Assembly (NCBI RefSeq): GCF_000298295.1
Contig: NZ_AMGM01000028.1
Coordinates: 1 to 50,175 of the forward strand
Reading direction: 5' to 3'
DNA: 50,175 nucleotides
Source: Cecembia lonarensis LW9
GTDB lineage: Bacteria > Bacteroidota > Bacteroidia > Cytophagales > Cyclobacteriaceae
Position numbers and translations under genes: made by a program. Of this stretch, positions 43,732-50,175 are shown one piece after another. The notes below the pieces were generated by a model. The model searched no databases and was not told the origin of the DNA. It was given only the letters and a program-made list of their open reading frames with translations. Each line of letters opens with the position of its first letter. The first letter of the stretch is position 1.

Positions 43732-44456
43732 TAGACAGCAACTGAATCTGATGATTTTTTCTCTTTGATTTTTGCTTTTAGCCAATCACACCAAGCTTCA
43801 ATGCCCGTTCCGTTCACAGATGAAATTTCAATGACTTCAATATTTGGATTAATAGCCCTTGCGTCATTGGTGACCGCCTCAACGCTAAAAGGGAGATAAG
43901 GCAAAAGATCTGCCTTTGAAACCAACATCAACTCGCTGGTCAGGAACATTTTGGGATACTTTTGAGGCTTATCATCACCTTCTGTGGTGGCAATAAGTGT
44001 AACCCTATAATCTTCCCCAAGATCAAAAGAGGCTGGACAAACTAAATTGCCTACATTTTCGACGAAGAGCACATCCAAACCGGAAATATCAAAACTCTTT
44101 AGAGCCTGCCACACCATCTGGGCCTCCAAATGGCAAATACCTCCTGTCACAATCTGTAAAGCTTTCCCGCCTACTTCCTTGATGCGGTCGGCATCTCTCT
44201 CCGTTTCAAGGTCACCAACAAGAATCCCTATATTTATCTCATCATTCAATCGCTTTACTGTTTCCTGCATAAGAGTGGTTTTTCCACTTCCAGCAGATGA
44301 GGTGATGTTGATCATCAGTACTTTTTTTTCTGACATTTGGTTTCGGATACTTTCTGCAACAAAATCATTGGCTTGCAGCAAATGGATAGTGGTATTGTCG
44401 CAGGTAATTGTACCTCTTACATTCTTACTTGACTTTGGGGCTTTCGTATTGGACAT
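43731..44456 (-). CDS. hypB: Hydrogenase nickel incorporation GTPase HypB, 241 aa
   Basis: GTPase that hands nickel to HypA. P-loop SSAGSGKTTLM, GDLETERDADRI, GGICHLEAQMV (metal-site Cys/His), VENVGNLVCPASFDLGE and SKADLLPYLPF are all present. The N-terminal extension has neither a His-rich nickel store nor a CxxCGC high-affinity site, so it does not itself store nickel. It is the first gene of the hyp run; a TTAG-N10-CTAA palindrome (44510-44527) lies 54 bases before its ATG. Confidence 0.95.
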   Translation of the reverse strand: MSNTKAPKSSKNVRGTITCDNTTIHLLQANDFVAESIRNQMSEKKVLMINITSSAGSGKTTLMQETVKRLNDEINIGILVGDLETERDADRIKEVGGKALQIVTGGICHLEAQMVWQALKSFDISGLDVLFVENVGNLVCPASFDLGEDYRVTLIATTEGDDKPQKYPKMFLTSELMLVSKADLLPYLPFSVEAVTNDARAINPNIEVIEISSVNGTGIEAWCDWLKAKIKEKKSSDSVAV

Positions 44457-44509
44457 AATCTAATCTCGTTTTTCCCCAATATACCATTAAAAAACCCTTA
44501 AATTAAACT

Positions 44510-44527
44510 TTAGTAAATTTTTTCTAA
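44510..44527. promoter_or_regulatory. TTAG-N10-CTAA operator-like site before hypB
   Basis: TTAG-TAAATTTTTT-CTAA, 18 bases, same spacing and half-sites as the two sites before hupS. The arms extend imperfectly (TTTAGTAAA against TTTAGAAAA on the other strand). Located between hypB and the lpdA terminator. Confidence 0.55.
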
Positions 44528-44559
44528 AAACAACTCAATCCTACTTACATACCAAAAAA

Positions 44560-44594
44560 CAAAAAAATAAGCCTGACTTCGAAGTCAGGCTTAT
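44560..44594 (-). terminator. Terminator of lpdA
   Basis: Perfect 28-base palindrome (arms ATAAGCCTGACTTC, 44567-44580 and 44581-44594), followed on the minus strand by a T run. It lies about 40 bases after the lpdA stop and insulates it from the hyp genes. Confidence 0.88.
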
Positions 44595-44633
44595 TTCTAT
44601 TTTACTGATAATCAAATAAAAATCACTTCATTT

Positions 44634-46034
44634 TTAAATATGAATCACCTCATCATAGGCAGCCGCAGCAGCTTCCATCACCGCCTCGGACATGGTTGGG
44701 TGTGGGTGAACTGTTTTGATGAGCTCATGACCAGTAGTCTCCAGCTTGCGGATGGCTACAATCTCAGCAATCATCTCAGTTACATTAGCACCGATCATAT
44801 GGGCTCCTAAAAGCTCTCCGTATTTGGCATCAAACACCAATTTCACAAATCCATCCTTGGCACCAGCAGCTGATGCTTTACCGGAAGCTGAGAATGGGAA
44901 CTTACCCACTTTCACTTCATAACCCGCTTCTTTGGCCTGGGCTTCGGTATAACCTACAGAAGCAATTTCAGGCACACAATAAGTACAACCTGGGATGTTA
45001 TTGTAATCCATAGGCTCAGGATGATGGCCTGCAATTTTCTCTACGCAAATGATCCCCTCTGCAGAGGCCACGTGGGCCAAAGCCTGACCAGGCGTTACAT
45101 CACCAATGGCATAGTATCCTGGCATGTTGGTTCTGTAGTACTCGTCTACTTTGATCTTTCCTTTTTCCACCAAGACCCCTACATCCTCCAAACCGATATT
45201 TTCCACGTTGGATACTACACCAACTGCAGAAAGCACCACATCACATTCGATGACGGATTCTTTGCCTTTTTTGTCCTTAACGGTCACTTTACAACCCTTA
45301 CCTTTGGTATCCACACCAGTAACTTCCGTAGAAGTCATGATGTTGATTCCTTTTTTCTTGTAGATGCGCTCCAAAGCTTTAGACACCTCTTCGTCTTCAT
45401 TGGGTACAATCCTGTCCATAAATTCGACAATGGTCACTTCCGTACCAATAGCACTGTAGACATAGGCAAATTCCACACCGATGGCTCCTGAACCCACTAC
45501 CACCATTTTCTCAGGTTTTTTGTCCAATACCATTGCCTTACGGTAACCGACTATTTTTTCATTGTCAATTTTCAATGCCGGAAGTTCTCTCGCCCTTCCC
45601 CCGGTAGCGATGATGATGTGATCAGCAGTATAAACTGTTTTCTTACCATCTTTATCTTCAACTTCGACTTTTTTGCCCGGCTGCACTTTACCCCAACCCA
45701 ACAATTGGTCAATTTTATTCTTCTTAAACAGGAACTGTATCCCTTTGGACATGCCTCCAGCCACATCACGGCTTCTTTTGATCATGCCACCAAAATCCAT
45801 TTCGGCACCTTTGACTTTAATGCCGTAGTCCTCGGAATGGTTGATATATTCAAAAACCTGGGCACTTTTGATCAAGGCCTTGGTAGGGATACAACCCCAG
45901 TTCAAACAGATACCACCCAATTCAGCGGCTTCCACTACTGCAGTTTTCAAACCCAGCTGTGAAGCACGAATAGCGGCTACATACCCACCTGGACCCGACC
46001 CTACAACAATCAAATCATATTTCGTCGAAGACAT
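44634..46034 (-). CDS. lpdA: Dihydrolipoyl dehydrogenase, 466 aa
   Basis: E3 component of 2-oxoacid dehydrogenase complexes or the glycine cleavage system. FAD-binding GSGPGGYVAAIRASQLG, redox-active disulfide in GGICLNWGCIPTKALI, NAD-binding VVGSGAIGVEFAYVYS, second FAD motif YYAIGDVTPGQALAHVA and C-terminal catalytic His-Glu in HPHPTMSEAVMEAA are all intact. No other complex subunits are nearby. It is followed by a strong terminator (44567-44594). Confidence 0.97.
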   Translation of the reverse strand: MSSTKYDLIVVGSGPGGYVAAIRASQLGLKTAVVEAAELGGICLNWGCIPTKALIKSAQVFEYINHSEDYGIKVKGAEMDFGGMIKRSRDVAGGMSKGIQFLFKKNKIDQLLGWGKVQPGKKVEVEDKDGKKTVYTADHIIIATGGRARELPALKIDNEKIVGYRKAMVLDKKPEKMVVVGSGAIGVEFAYVYSAIGTEVTIVEFMDRIVPNEDEEVSKALERIYKKKGINIMTSTEVTGVDTKGKGCKVTVKDKKGKESVIECDVVLSAVGVVSNVENIGLEDVGVLVEKGKIKVDEYYRTNMPGYYAIGDVTPGQALAHVASAEGIICVEKIAGHHPEPMDYNNIPGCTYCVPEIASVGYTEAQAKEAGYEVKVGKFPFSASGKASAAGAKDGFVKLVFDAKYGELLGAHMIGANVTEMIAEIVAIRKLETTGHELIKTVHPHPTMSEAVMEAAAAAYDEVIHI

Positions 46035-46151
46035 ATTTTTAAAGTTTAATTTTCAAATAAGCTACGCAAAAATAAAGCTTTTGGGCAGAGAAAAAAATGG
46101 AAATGAGATGTAAAACCTCATTCCAAATTTAAATGAAGCATAGTTTGTATC

Positions 46152-46697
46152 TTAAAACTCAAGCTTCACTTGCTCTCCTACTTTTTCCTTCTGCTCCATT
46201 TCCAATAGCTTTGATTTCCGCCAAAGTCCTCCGGCATAGCCGGTGAGTTGCCCTTTCTTCCCCACAATTCGGTGACAAGGCAGCATAATCAAAATGGGGT
46301 TTGCACCAATGGCTGTACCCACTGCCCTAATGGCAGAAGGTTTTCCCATATTATTGGCGATCTTTTCATAGGTACTAGTTTCACCAAAGGGGATCTTATT
46401 GACTTCCATCCAGACCTGATGCTGGAAATCTGTGCCTCCAAAAGCCACCGGTATATCAAATGTCTCTAGTTTGCCCTGAAAGTAGAGCCCAAGTTGTATT
46501 CTAACGTCCATCAGAACGCCATCCAAAAAGGTGTCAGTTACAGGTTCGTCTGTAAATTGAAGCCTGACCAGGTATCCATCCCAAGCCTCTGCCCGGACAT
46601 TACCCAAAGGAGTTTCCATCACTGCAAATTCTTTCATTCCATTACTCTTTAAAGGGTGAGGATAATTCAACATGTCAATTAAACCCTGATTATGCAT
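46152..46697 (-). CDS. ogt: Methylated-DNA--protein-cysteine S-methyltransferase, 181 aa
   Basis: Suicide DNA-repair protein removing alkyl groups from O6-guanine. The active-site motif PCHRIVG (Cys141 in this frame), NKIPFGETSTYEKIA, the HTH-like ANNMGKPSAIRAVGTA and GYAGGLWRKSKLLEME are typical of the Ogt/MGMT C-domain. A short N-domain precedes. The start is uncertain: ATG 46697 as given, or ATG 46637 (MKEFAVMETPLG), which looks more like relatives. Confidence 0.92.
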   Translation of the reverse strand: MHNQGLIDMLNYPHPLKSNGMKEFAVMETPLGNVRAEAWDGYLVRLQFTDEPVTDTFLDGVLMDVRIQLGLYFQGKLETFDIPVAFGGTDFQHQVWMEVNKIPFGETSTYEKIANNMGKPSAIRAVGTAIGANPILIMLPCHRIVGKKGQLTGYAGGLWRKSKLLEMEQKEKVGEQVKLEF

Positions 46698-46898
46698 TAT
46701 AACTCGTAATTATTGGTGCACCGTGGCGTAGAAATTAAAATGCTATTCCGGGTGAATACACAAACGTGTTACAAGGTATAACGGATTTAAATAGATTTTG
46801 TCTTGGAAATAGGATTTTTATTTCTTCCGTAGAAAAAATACCACCTCTTCCGATCGAGTTTTCACAAACCCAAAAAGTGATAGACAACAATAAAAGAA

Positions 46899-47173
46899 TC
46901 AACTTTTTCGATTAAAAAACCTAAGCGGATCTCTTTTACTATGCACAATAGCGGTAATCACCACCGTTAAATTGGGCTCATCTATGTAAAAATGAATATT
47001 ATAAGGGAATCTCTTTGGATGGGCAATCCGAACATTTCTATATCGAACCGCATGAGCGAATGGCTCTTTTAATAATTGTTGGATAGCAAGTTCCACAGCC
47101 AGGGCAAATTCTTCTTCCAAGCCTTGGCGTTGAGTTTTATACCACTCTTTTGCCTGCTCTACATCATTAAGTA
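46899..47173 (-). pseudogene. ParE/RelE-type toxin gene, C-terminal part, split by MITE copy 2
   Basis: From the MITE junction leftward the frame reads LNDVEQAKEWYKTQRQGLEE, then EFALAVELAIQQLLKEPFAH, YRNVRIAHPKRFPYNIHFYI and VHSKRDPLRFF, the body of a ParE-type toxin. Its beginning lies on the other side of the MITE (47438-47480). Removing the MITE and one target copy rejoins the frame exactly at the TACTTA codons. A 73-aa frame from an internal ATG (47120) survives but lacks the first helix. The cognate antitoxin is the gene at 47474-47704. Confidence 0.85.
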
Positions 47174-47443
47174 GGGCTTGCTGAAAAAGTCTCAGGTATG
47201 CCAGCTTCGAAGCGGGCGATTGAAGATGTATGCTTATACTTCGAATGAGCCCAATGAAGAAGATGGTATGCCTGAGACTAGCCTGAAAATTTCAAATTTT
47301 GAAATTTTCAGGTGCACGCAAATCAAACTGGATCATTTAATAAGTTTGCACCTGCTTAAAAAGATAACGCTTAATAAATGGGGTATTCATCAAAATTTAA
47401 AGAAATTATTCTCCAATTGGCGTTTTTCAGCACGCCCTAAGTA
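47168..47443 (+). mobile_element. MITE copy 2 (264 bp) with TAAGTA target duplication, inserted in a toxin gene
   Basis: The element lies at 47174-47437 with the same 15-bp terminal inverted repeats as copy 1, flanked by TAAGTA at 47168-47173 and 47438-47443. It differs from copy 1 by three substitutions in my alignment (C for T, G for C, T for A), and the G restores a longer inner CAGGTGCA/TGCACCTG stem. It lies in the same orientation as copy 1. It encodes no transposase. Confidence 0.9.
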
Positions 47444-47480
47444 CTTCATCAAAAAATAGCAGACTATAAGGTATTATAAT
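47438..47480 (-). pseudogene. N-terminal fragment of the MITE-split ParE-type toxin
   Basis: The minus-strand frame reads IIIPYSLLFFDEVL up to the target duplication and joins in register to LNDVEQAKEWY beyond the MITE. There is no ATG; an ATT at 47480-47478, overlapping the antitoxin stop, may have been the start, or the start is already lost. Confidence 0.7.
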
Positions 47481-47704
47481 TTTCTCTTCAGCTCTTCAAA
47501 GATTTTTTTTCCCTCTATCAACCTTTCTGGATTTTGAGAAATCTCTTCAAGTCTCCGATCAATCAAATCTTTCTCCCATTTTGGAAGATCTTTACTTATT
47601 TCTTCAATATCCGGATATAGATTTTTTATGGCAAGCCAGTCCTTAATTGGAATAAAAACCCCCATATCCTCACCATTACTGTCTTGTATCATTTGTAATT
47701 TCAT
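47474..47704 (-). CDS. Antitoxin-like protein upstream of the disrupted toxin, 76 aa
   Basis: MKLQMIQDSNGEDMGVFIPI followed by KDWLAIKNLYPDIEEI and a charged helical tail (RLEEISQNPERLIEGKKIF) resembles Bacteroidota antitoxins that precede ParE-like toxins, with an AbrB/Phd-like front and a toxin-wrapping tail. An ATG at 47779 gives a Cys-rich extension that looks spurious. The partner toxin gene begins over its stop codon but is broken by a MITE, leaving this antitoxin without a functional mate. Confidence 0.75.
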   Translation of the reverse strand: MKLQMIQDSNGEDMGVFIPIKDWLAIKNLYPDIEEISKDLPKWEKDLIDRRLEEISQNPERLIEGKKIFEELKRKL

Positions 47705-47848
47705 TAGTCCAGTAAATTTTGAATGTGAACAACAACATGTTATGCTTAGCTTACCGATTTTCCTTGAAATTAGTTGCATTTCATTATCGCTAAGGCTTTA
47801 ATATTCTGGTTATATGCAAATTAGTCAATTAGATTGGCTAAGCCAAAC

Positions 47849-48544
47849 TCAAACCATCATCAACCTGTACCTCCACACTTCCCTCACATCTGAGATATTG
47901 ACATAGAAAGGCTTGTAAATAGGATTGCTGGAGCAAAGCAAGAGGCGCTCCTTTTCCCTGATCTGATTGTAGGCAATTTTAAACGTCACCCCATCCTGTT
48001 CGGTGACCACCACATATTTTTCCCCATCCTTGATGGAAAACCAGTCATCCACATATTCACATACCAACCAGGCGCCTTCGGGAATGGGCAACATGGAATC
48101 CCCATCCACCTGAAAAACCCGGTGCTTCTTATCCTGGGGCAAAAAGGGCAGGGAAAATCTGGGCAACTCTTCTATAAAATCCGGATCAGAAAAGCCTGCC
48201 AGATAGGAAGCCTTGGCTTTTTGTGAGACCACTTCGATCAACTCCTTTCCCTCAGCATCTACCGTGGTACTGAGAATACGGAGGTTGCGACCCCGGAGAA
48301 ACTGATCTGTCTCCAAAAGCTGCCGGAGTTTGTATTCAGAAAGTGCGCCCAGATCCTTCCTCAAAAGGATATCCACCGAAACCCCGAAATAATCCGCCAT
48401 CTCCAAAATGGTCTCCAAAGGAGGATTGATGTTCAGCTCATAGCCTGCCAGTTTGGACCTACTAATACCTAAAGCATTGGCCAAAGTTTCCTGCGTGAGG
48501 CCTTTCTGCTTGCGTAGAAATTTAATATTGGCGTTGAGATGCAT
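47849..48544 (-). CDS. LexA-like XRE/S24 repressor, 231 aa
   Basis: N-terminal Cro/CI helix-turn-helix (LRKQKGLTQETLANALGISR, residues 10-29). The C-terminal S24 peptidase has Ser150 in VDGDSMLP and Lys189 in VTFKIAY as the catalytic dyad. An Ala116-Gly117 bond in SYLAGF is a candidate self-cleavage site, as in LexA, CI and UmuD. It is divergent from the Y-family polymerase gene with 98 bases between. An imperfect palindrome ATGtCAG-CTA-CTGtCAT (48550-48566) ends 5 bases before its ATG, suggesting autorepression. DNA-damage-controlled expression of the polymerase is the likely role. Confidence 0.88.
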   Translation of the reverse strand: MHLNANIKFLRKQKGLTQETLANALGISRSKLAGYELNINPPLETILEMADYFGVSVDILLRKDLGALSEYKLRQLLETDQFLRGRNLRILSTTVDAEGKELIEVVSQKAKASYLAGFSDPDFIEELPRFSLPFLPQDKKHRVFQVDGDSMLPIPEGAWLVCEYVDDWFSIKDGEKYVVVTEQDGVTFKIAYNQIREKERLLLCSSNPIYKPFYVNISDVREVWRYRLMMV

Positions 48545-48549
48545 TTTTT

Positions 48550-48566
48550 ATGTCAGCTACTGTCAT
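48550..48566. promoter_or_regulatory. Operator-like palindrome between the S24 repressor and dinB
   Basis: ATGtCAG-CTA-CTGtCAT, 7-bp arms with one mismatch, six bases from the repressor start codon. A further ACAGTA half-site lies near 48616, closer to the polymerase gene. Candidate binding site of the repressor. Confidence 0.5.
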
Positions 48567-48642
48567 ACATTCTGATTTCACTTTCCAAATATACAAAATA
48601 TGTCTAAATTATAAACAGTAAAATGTTAAAATATTTGACAAA

Positions 48643-49833
48643 ATGAGCAGTGGGCGAAGTATAGTGCATATGGATTTGGATTCGTTTTTTGTGTCGGTGG
48701 AGCGACTGTACGACAGCAGGTTGAATGGTAAACCCATCCTGATCGGGGGATCGGGAGACCGGGGAGTGGTGGCTTCCTGCAGCTATGAAGCGAGAAAATT
48801 TGGGGTACACTCGGCCATGCCGATGCGGACTGCAAGACAGCTCTGCCCGGAAGCCTTGATCATCCGGGGGGATTTTGAGAAATACAGCCAAAAATCCCAT
48901 GAAATCACGGAAATCATCCGGGAGGATGTACCCCTATTTGAAAAATCCTCCATCGATGAATTCTACATAGATTATACTGGTATGGACAGGTTTTTTGGTT
49001 GCTTCAAGATGGCCAAAGAACTGCGGGAAAAGATCCTGAAGGAAAGCGGCCTACCCATTTCTCTGGGCCTTTCCGAAAACAAGACCGTGTCCAAAGTGGC
49101 CACAGGAGAAGCCAAACCCAACAATTACAAAGAGGTAATCCGGGGCACAGAGAAACCGTTCCTTGCTCCCCTCTCTGTGCGGAAAATCCCCATGATCGGG
49201 GAAAAGACTTCCCTTACCCTCTACAATATGGGCGTAAAGACCGTCAAGACCCTGCAGGTCATGCCCTCAGAATTACTGGAAGCTACTTTTGGCAAAAACG
49301 GATTGAGCATCTGGGAAAAAGCCAATGGGATCGACCGCTCCCCTGTGGTGCCCTACTCAGAAGCCAAGTCCATCTCTTCGGAAAACACCTTCGAACAGGA
49401 CACCATAGATGTGAAGATGCTAGAGGCCAACCTCATTGCGATGACAGAGCAATTGGCGGGTAAATTGCGGCAAAAGCAGCAGCTCACAGCCTCTGTCACT
49501 GTGAAGATCCGCTATTCGGACTTTGATACGCATACGGTACAGCAACGCATACCCTATACCTCTGCAGACCATACGCTCATCAAAACGGTGAAAGAGCTGT
49601 TCAAAAAGCTGTACACGCGCCGGCTGCTTATCCGCTTGATCGGCGTGCGCTTCAGTAATCTCGTGCATGGAAATTATCAAATCAACCTCTTTGAGGACAC
49701 CGAAGAGCAGATCCGTCTGTATCAGGCCCTGGACAAAATCAACGTGAAATACGGAGACAAAACTGTCTGCCGGGCCATTGGCATGCAGGTAGGAAGAAGA
49801 CGTTTCAACCCTTTTAATGGAGTGGCGCTATAG
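48643..49833 (+). CDS. dinB: Y-family DNA polymerase (DNA polymerase IV/DinB type), 396 aa
   Basis: Translesion polymerase. Catalytic acidic residues are visible in HMDLDSFFVSVE (Asp11) and SSIDEFYID (Asp105, Glu106). SYEARKFGVHSAMP, GLSENKTVSKVATGEAKPN and the little-finger region (ISSENTFEQD) follow. A beta-clamp-binding motif QINLF lies near the C-terminus (about residue 345). The codon usage is more GC-rich than most of the window. It is divergent from a self-cleaving type repressor, forming an SOS-like module; a partner DnaE2/other gene might lie past the right edge but is not seen before it. Confidence 0.93.
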   Translation: MSSGRSIVHMDLDSFFVSVERLYDSRLNGKPILIGGSGDRGVVASCSYEARKFGVHSAMPMRTARQLCPEALIIRGDFEKYSQKSHEITEIIREDVPLFEKSSIDEFYIDYTGMDRFFGCFKMAKELREKILKESGLPISLGLSENKTVSKVATGEAKPNNYKEVIRGTEKPFLAPLSVRKIPMIGEKTSLTLYNMGVKTVKTLQVMPSELLEATFGKNGLSIWEKANGIDRSPVVPYSEAKSISSENTFEQDTIDVKMLEANLIAMTEQLAGKLRQKQQLTASVTVKIRYSDFDTHTVQQRIPYTSADHTLIKTVKELFKKLYTRRLLIRLIGVRFSNLVHGNYQINLFEDTEEQIRLYQALDKINVKYGDKTVCRAIGMQVGRRRFNPFNGVAL

Positions 49834-50175
49834 AAGAAAAGAATGAGGCATTTAAGATAGAATAATGGGCCACAAAGACTGAAAGACACAAAGGAGATCG
49901 GTTTTTCGGTTCCTGCATTCGGAATTTCAGGGATCATTGGTCCCGCGTTCGGAAACGCGTGACAACGTAGAACCTCTTTTCCTTGTTTCCTTTGCGAAAA
50001 CCCTTGCGCCCTTAGCGGTTAAAAAAATGAGCTGAAAGCTCCATATTCAATTGTCCCGCGGTGCAACCGCGTGACAGCAGGTTACGGGACTGGTAGTGAT
50101 CTACTGTGAATATGTGGTAAAAAAACCGATTCTAAAATACATGGTATCAGGGTTCGGGATTACAAATCCCGAACA
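49834..50175. repeat. Gene-free window end with three REP-like hairpins
   Basis: No gene is seen. Hairpins: CGCGTT-CGGA-AACGCG (49944-49959), CGCGGT-GCA-ACCGCG (50057-50071) and GTTCGGGATT-ACA-AATCCCGAAC (50152-50174). The first two share an outer GTC...GAC pair separated from the stem by the same C/T mismatch, so they are two copies of one element. They resemble REP sequences mobilised by RAYT-type (IS200-like) transposases; no transposase gene is visible. Confidence 0.65.

Noticed and set aside
41401-43785. TTG start of hypF at 43785
   Set aside because: It would bury 54 bases in hypB and add residues before the acylphosphatase domain not expected in HypF; the GTG at 43731 fits better.
23022-47443. 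Composite transposon carrying the hydrogenase locus
   Set aside because: Each MITE copy has its own complete 6-bp target duplication (TATTTA and TAAGTA), so they inserted independently and there is no outer shared duplication.
1-50175. CRISPR arrays, rRNA operons, tRNA genes, prophage genes
   Set aside because: No regularly spaced repeats, no rRNA-like sequence and no tRNA cloverleaf other than the tmRNA ends were seen; no phage structural or integrase genes were recognised.

Overview
The window looks like a chromosomal segment of a Bacteroidota bacterium, most likely Cyclobacteriaceae-like (Algoriphagus/Cyclobacterium/Echinicola type). This rests on family content: a type IX secretion plug-domain protein, DUF3078, DUF5687, a GxxExxY protein and an aminopeptidase P of Bacteroidota type. 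Other support is the scarcity of Shine-Dalgarno starts, TAnnTTTG-type promoter elements, and a tmRNA whose tag reads GETRYAMAA. No database search was possible; all family calls are from recognition of motifs.

Layout. 1-12.6 kb is mostly housekeeping: T9SS plug protein (cut by the left edge), ABC-F ATPase, PQQ-type sugar dehydrogenase lipoprotein, Xaa-Pro aminopeptidase, M16 peptidase, O-methyltransferase, LysM lytic transglycosylase, DUF3078 protein, and dnaX. dnaX is split by an A10 run with the layout of a programmed frameshift site. 12.6-20.9 kb holds a DUF481 protein, tmRNA, a SorAB-like periplasmic sulfite dehydrogenase pair, a DUF5687 ABC exporter, a nitroreductase, a GxxExxY gene lying between inverted repeats, and rarA. 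20.9-23.4 kb is a small accessory patch: a ParE-like toxin/antitoxin pair, a broken yoeB, a DUF4143 ATPase and a 264-bp MITE. 23.4-26.3 kb has threonine aldolase, a repeat-rich gap, a GDPD lipoprotein and a DUF2721 protein.

26.4-44.5 kb is the centrepiece: a FecCD-type metal or metal-chelate importer followed by a complete group 2a-like [NiFe] uptake hydrogenase locus on the minus strand. It contains hupS and hupL (no Tat signal, L2 motif DSCLVCTVH as in cyanobacterial HupL), all six hyp genes (hypB-F-C-D-E and hypA), and a HupW-like endoprotease. It also carries two TetR regulators flanking an unknown 120-aa protein, a six-bladed NHL propeller, a DUF151 nuclease with a UVR motif, and unknown proteins of 68, about 124 and 505 aa. 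Three 18-bp sites of the form TTAG-N10-CTAA, two before hupS and one before hypB, suggest a local TetR-controlled regulon. Group 2a enzymes include high-affinity H2 scavengers, so an energy-reserve role is plausible (inference).

44.6-50.2 kb holds lpdA, an O6-methylguanine methyltransferase, a ParE-type toxin gene interrupted by a second MITE copy (exact 6-bp target duplication) beside its intact antitoxin, a LexA-like XRE-S24 repressor divergent from a Y-family polymerase, and a terminal non-coding stretch with three REP-like hairpins.
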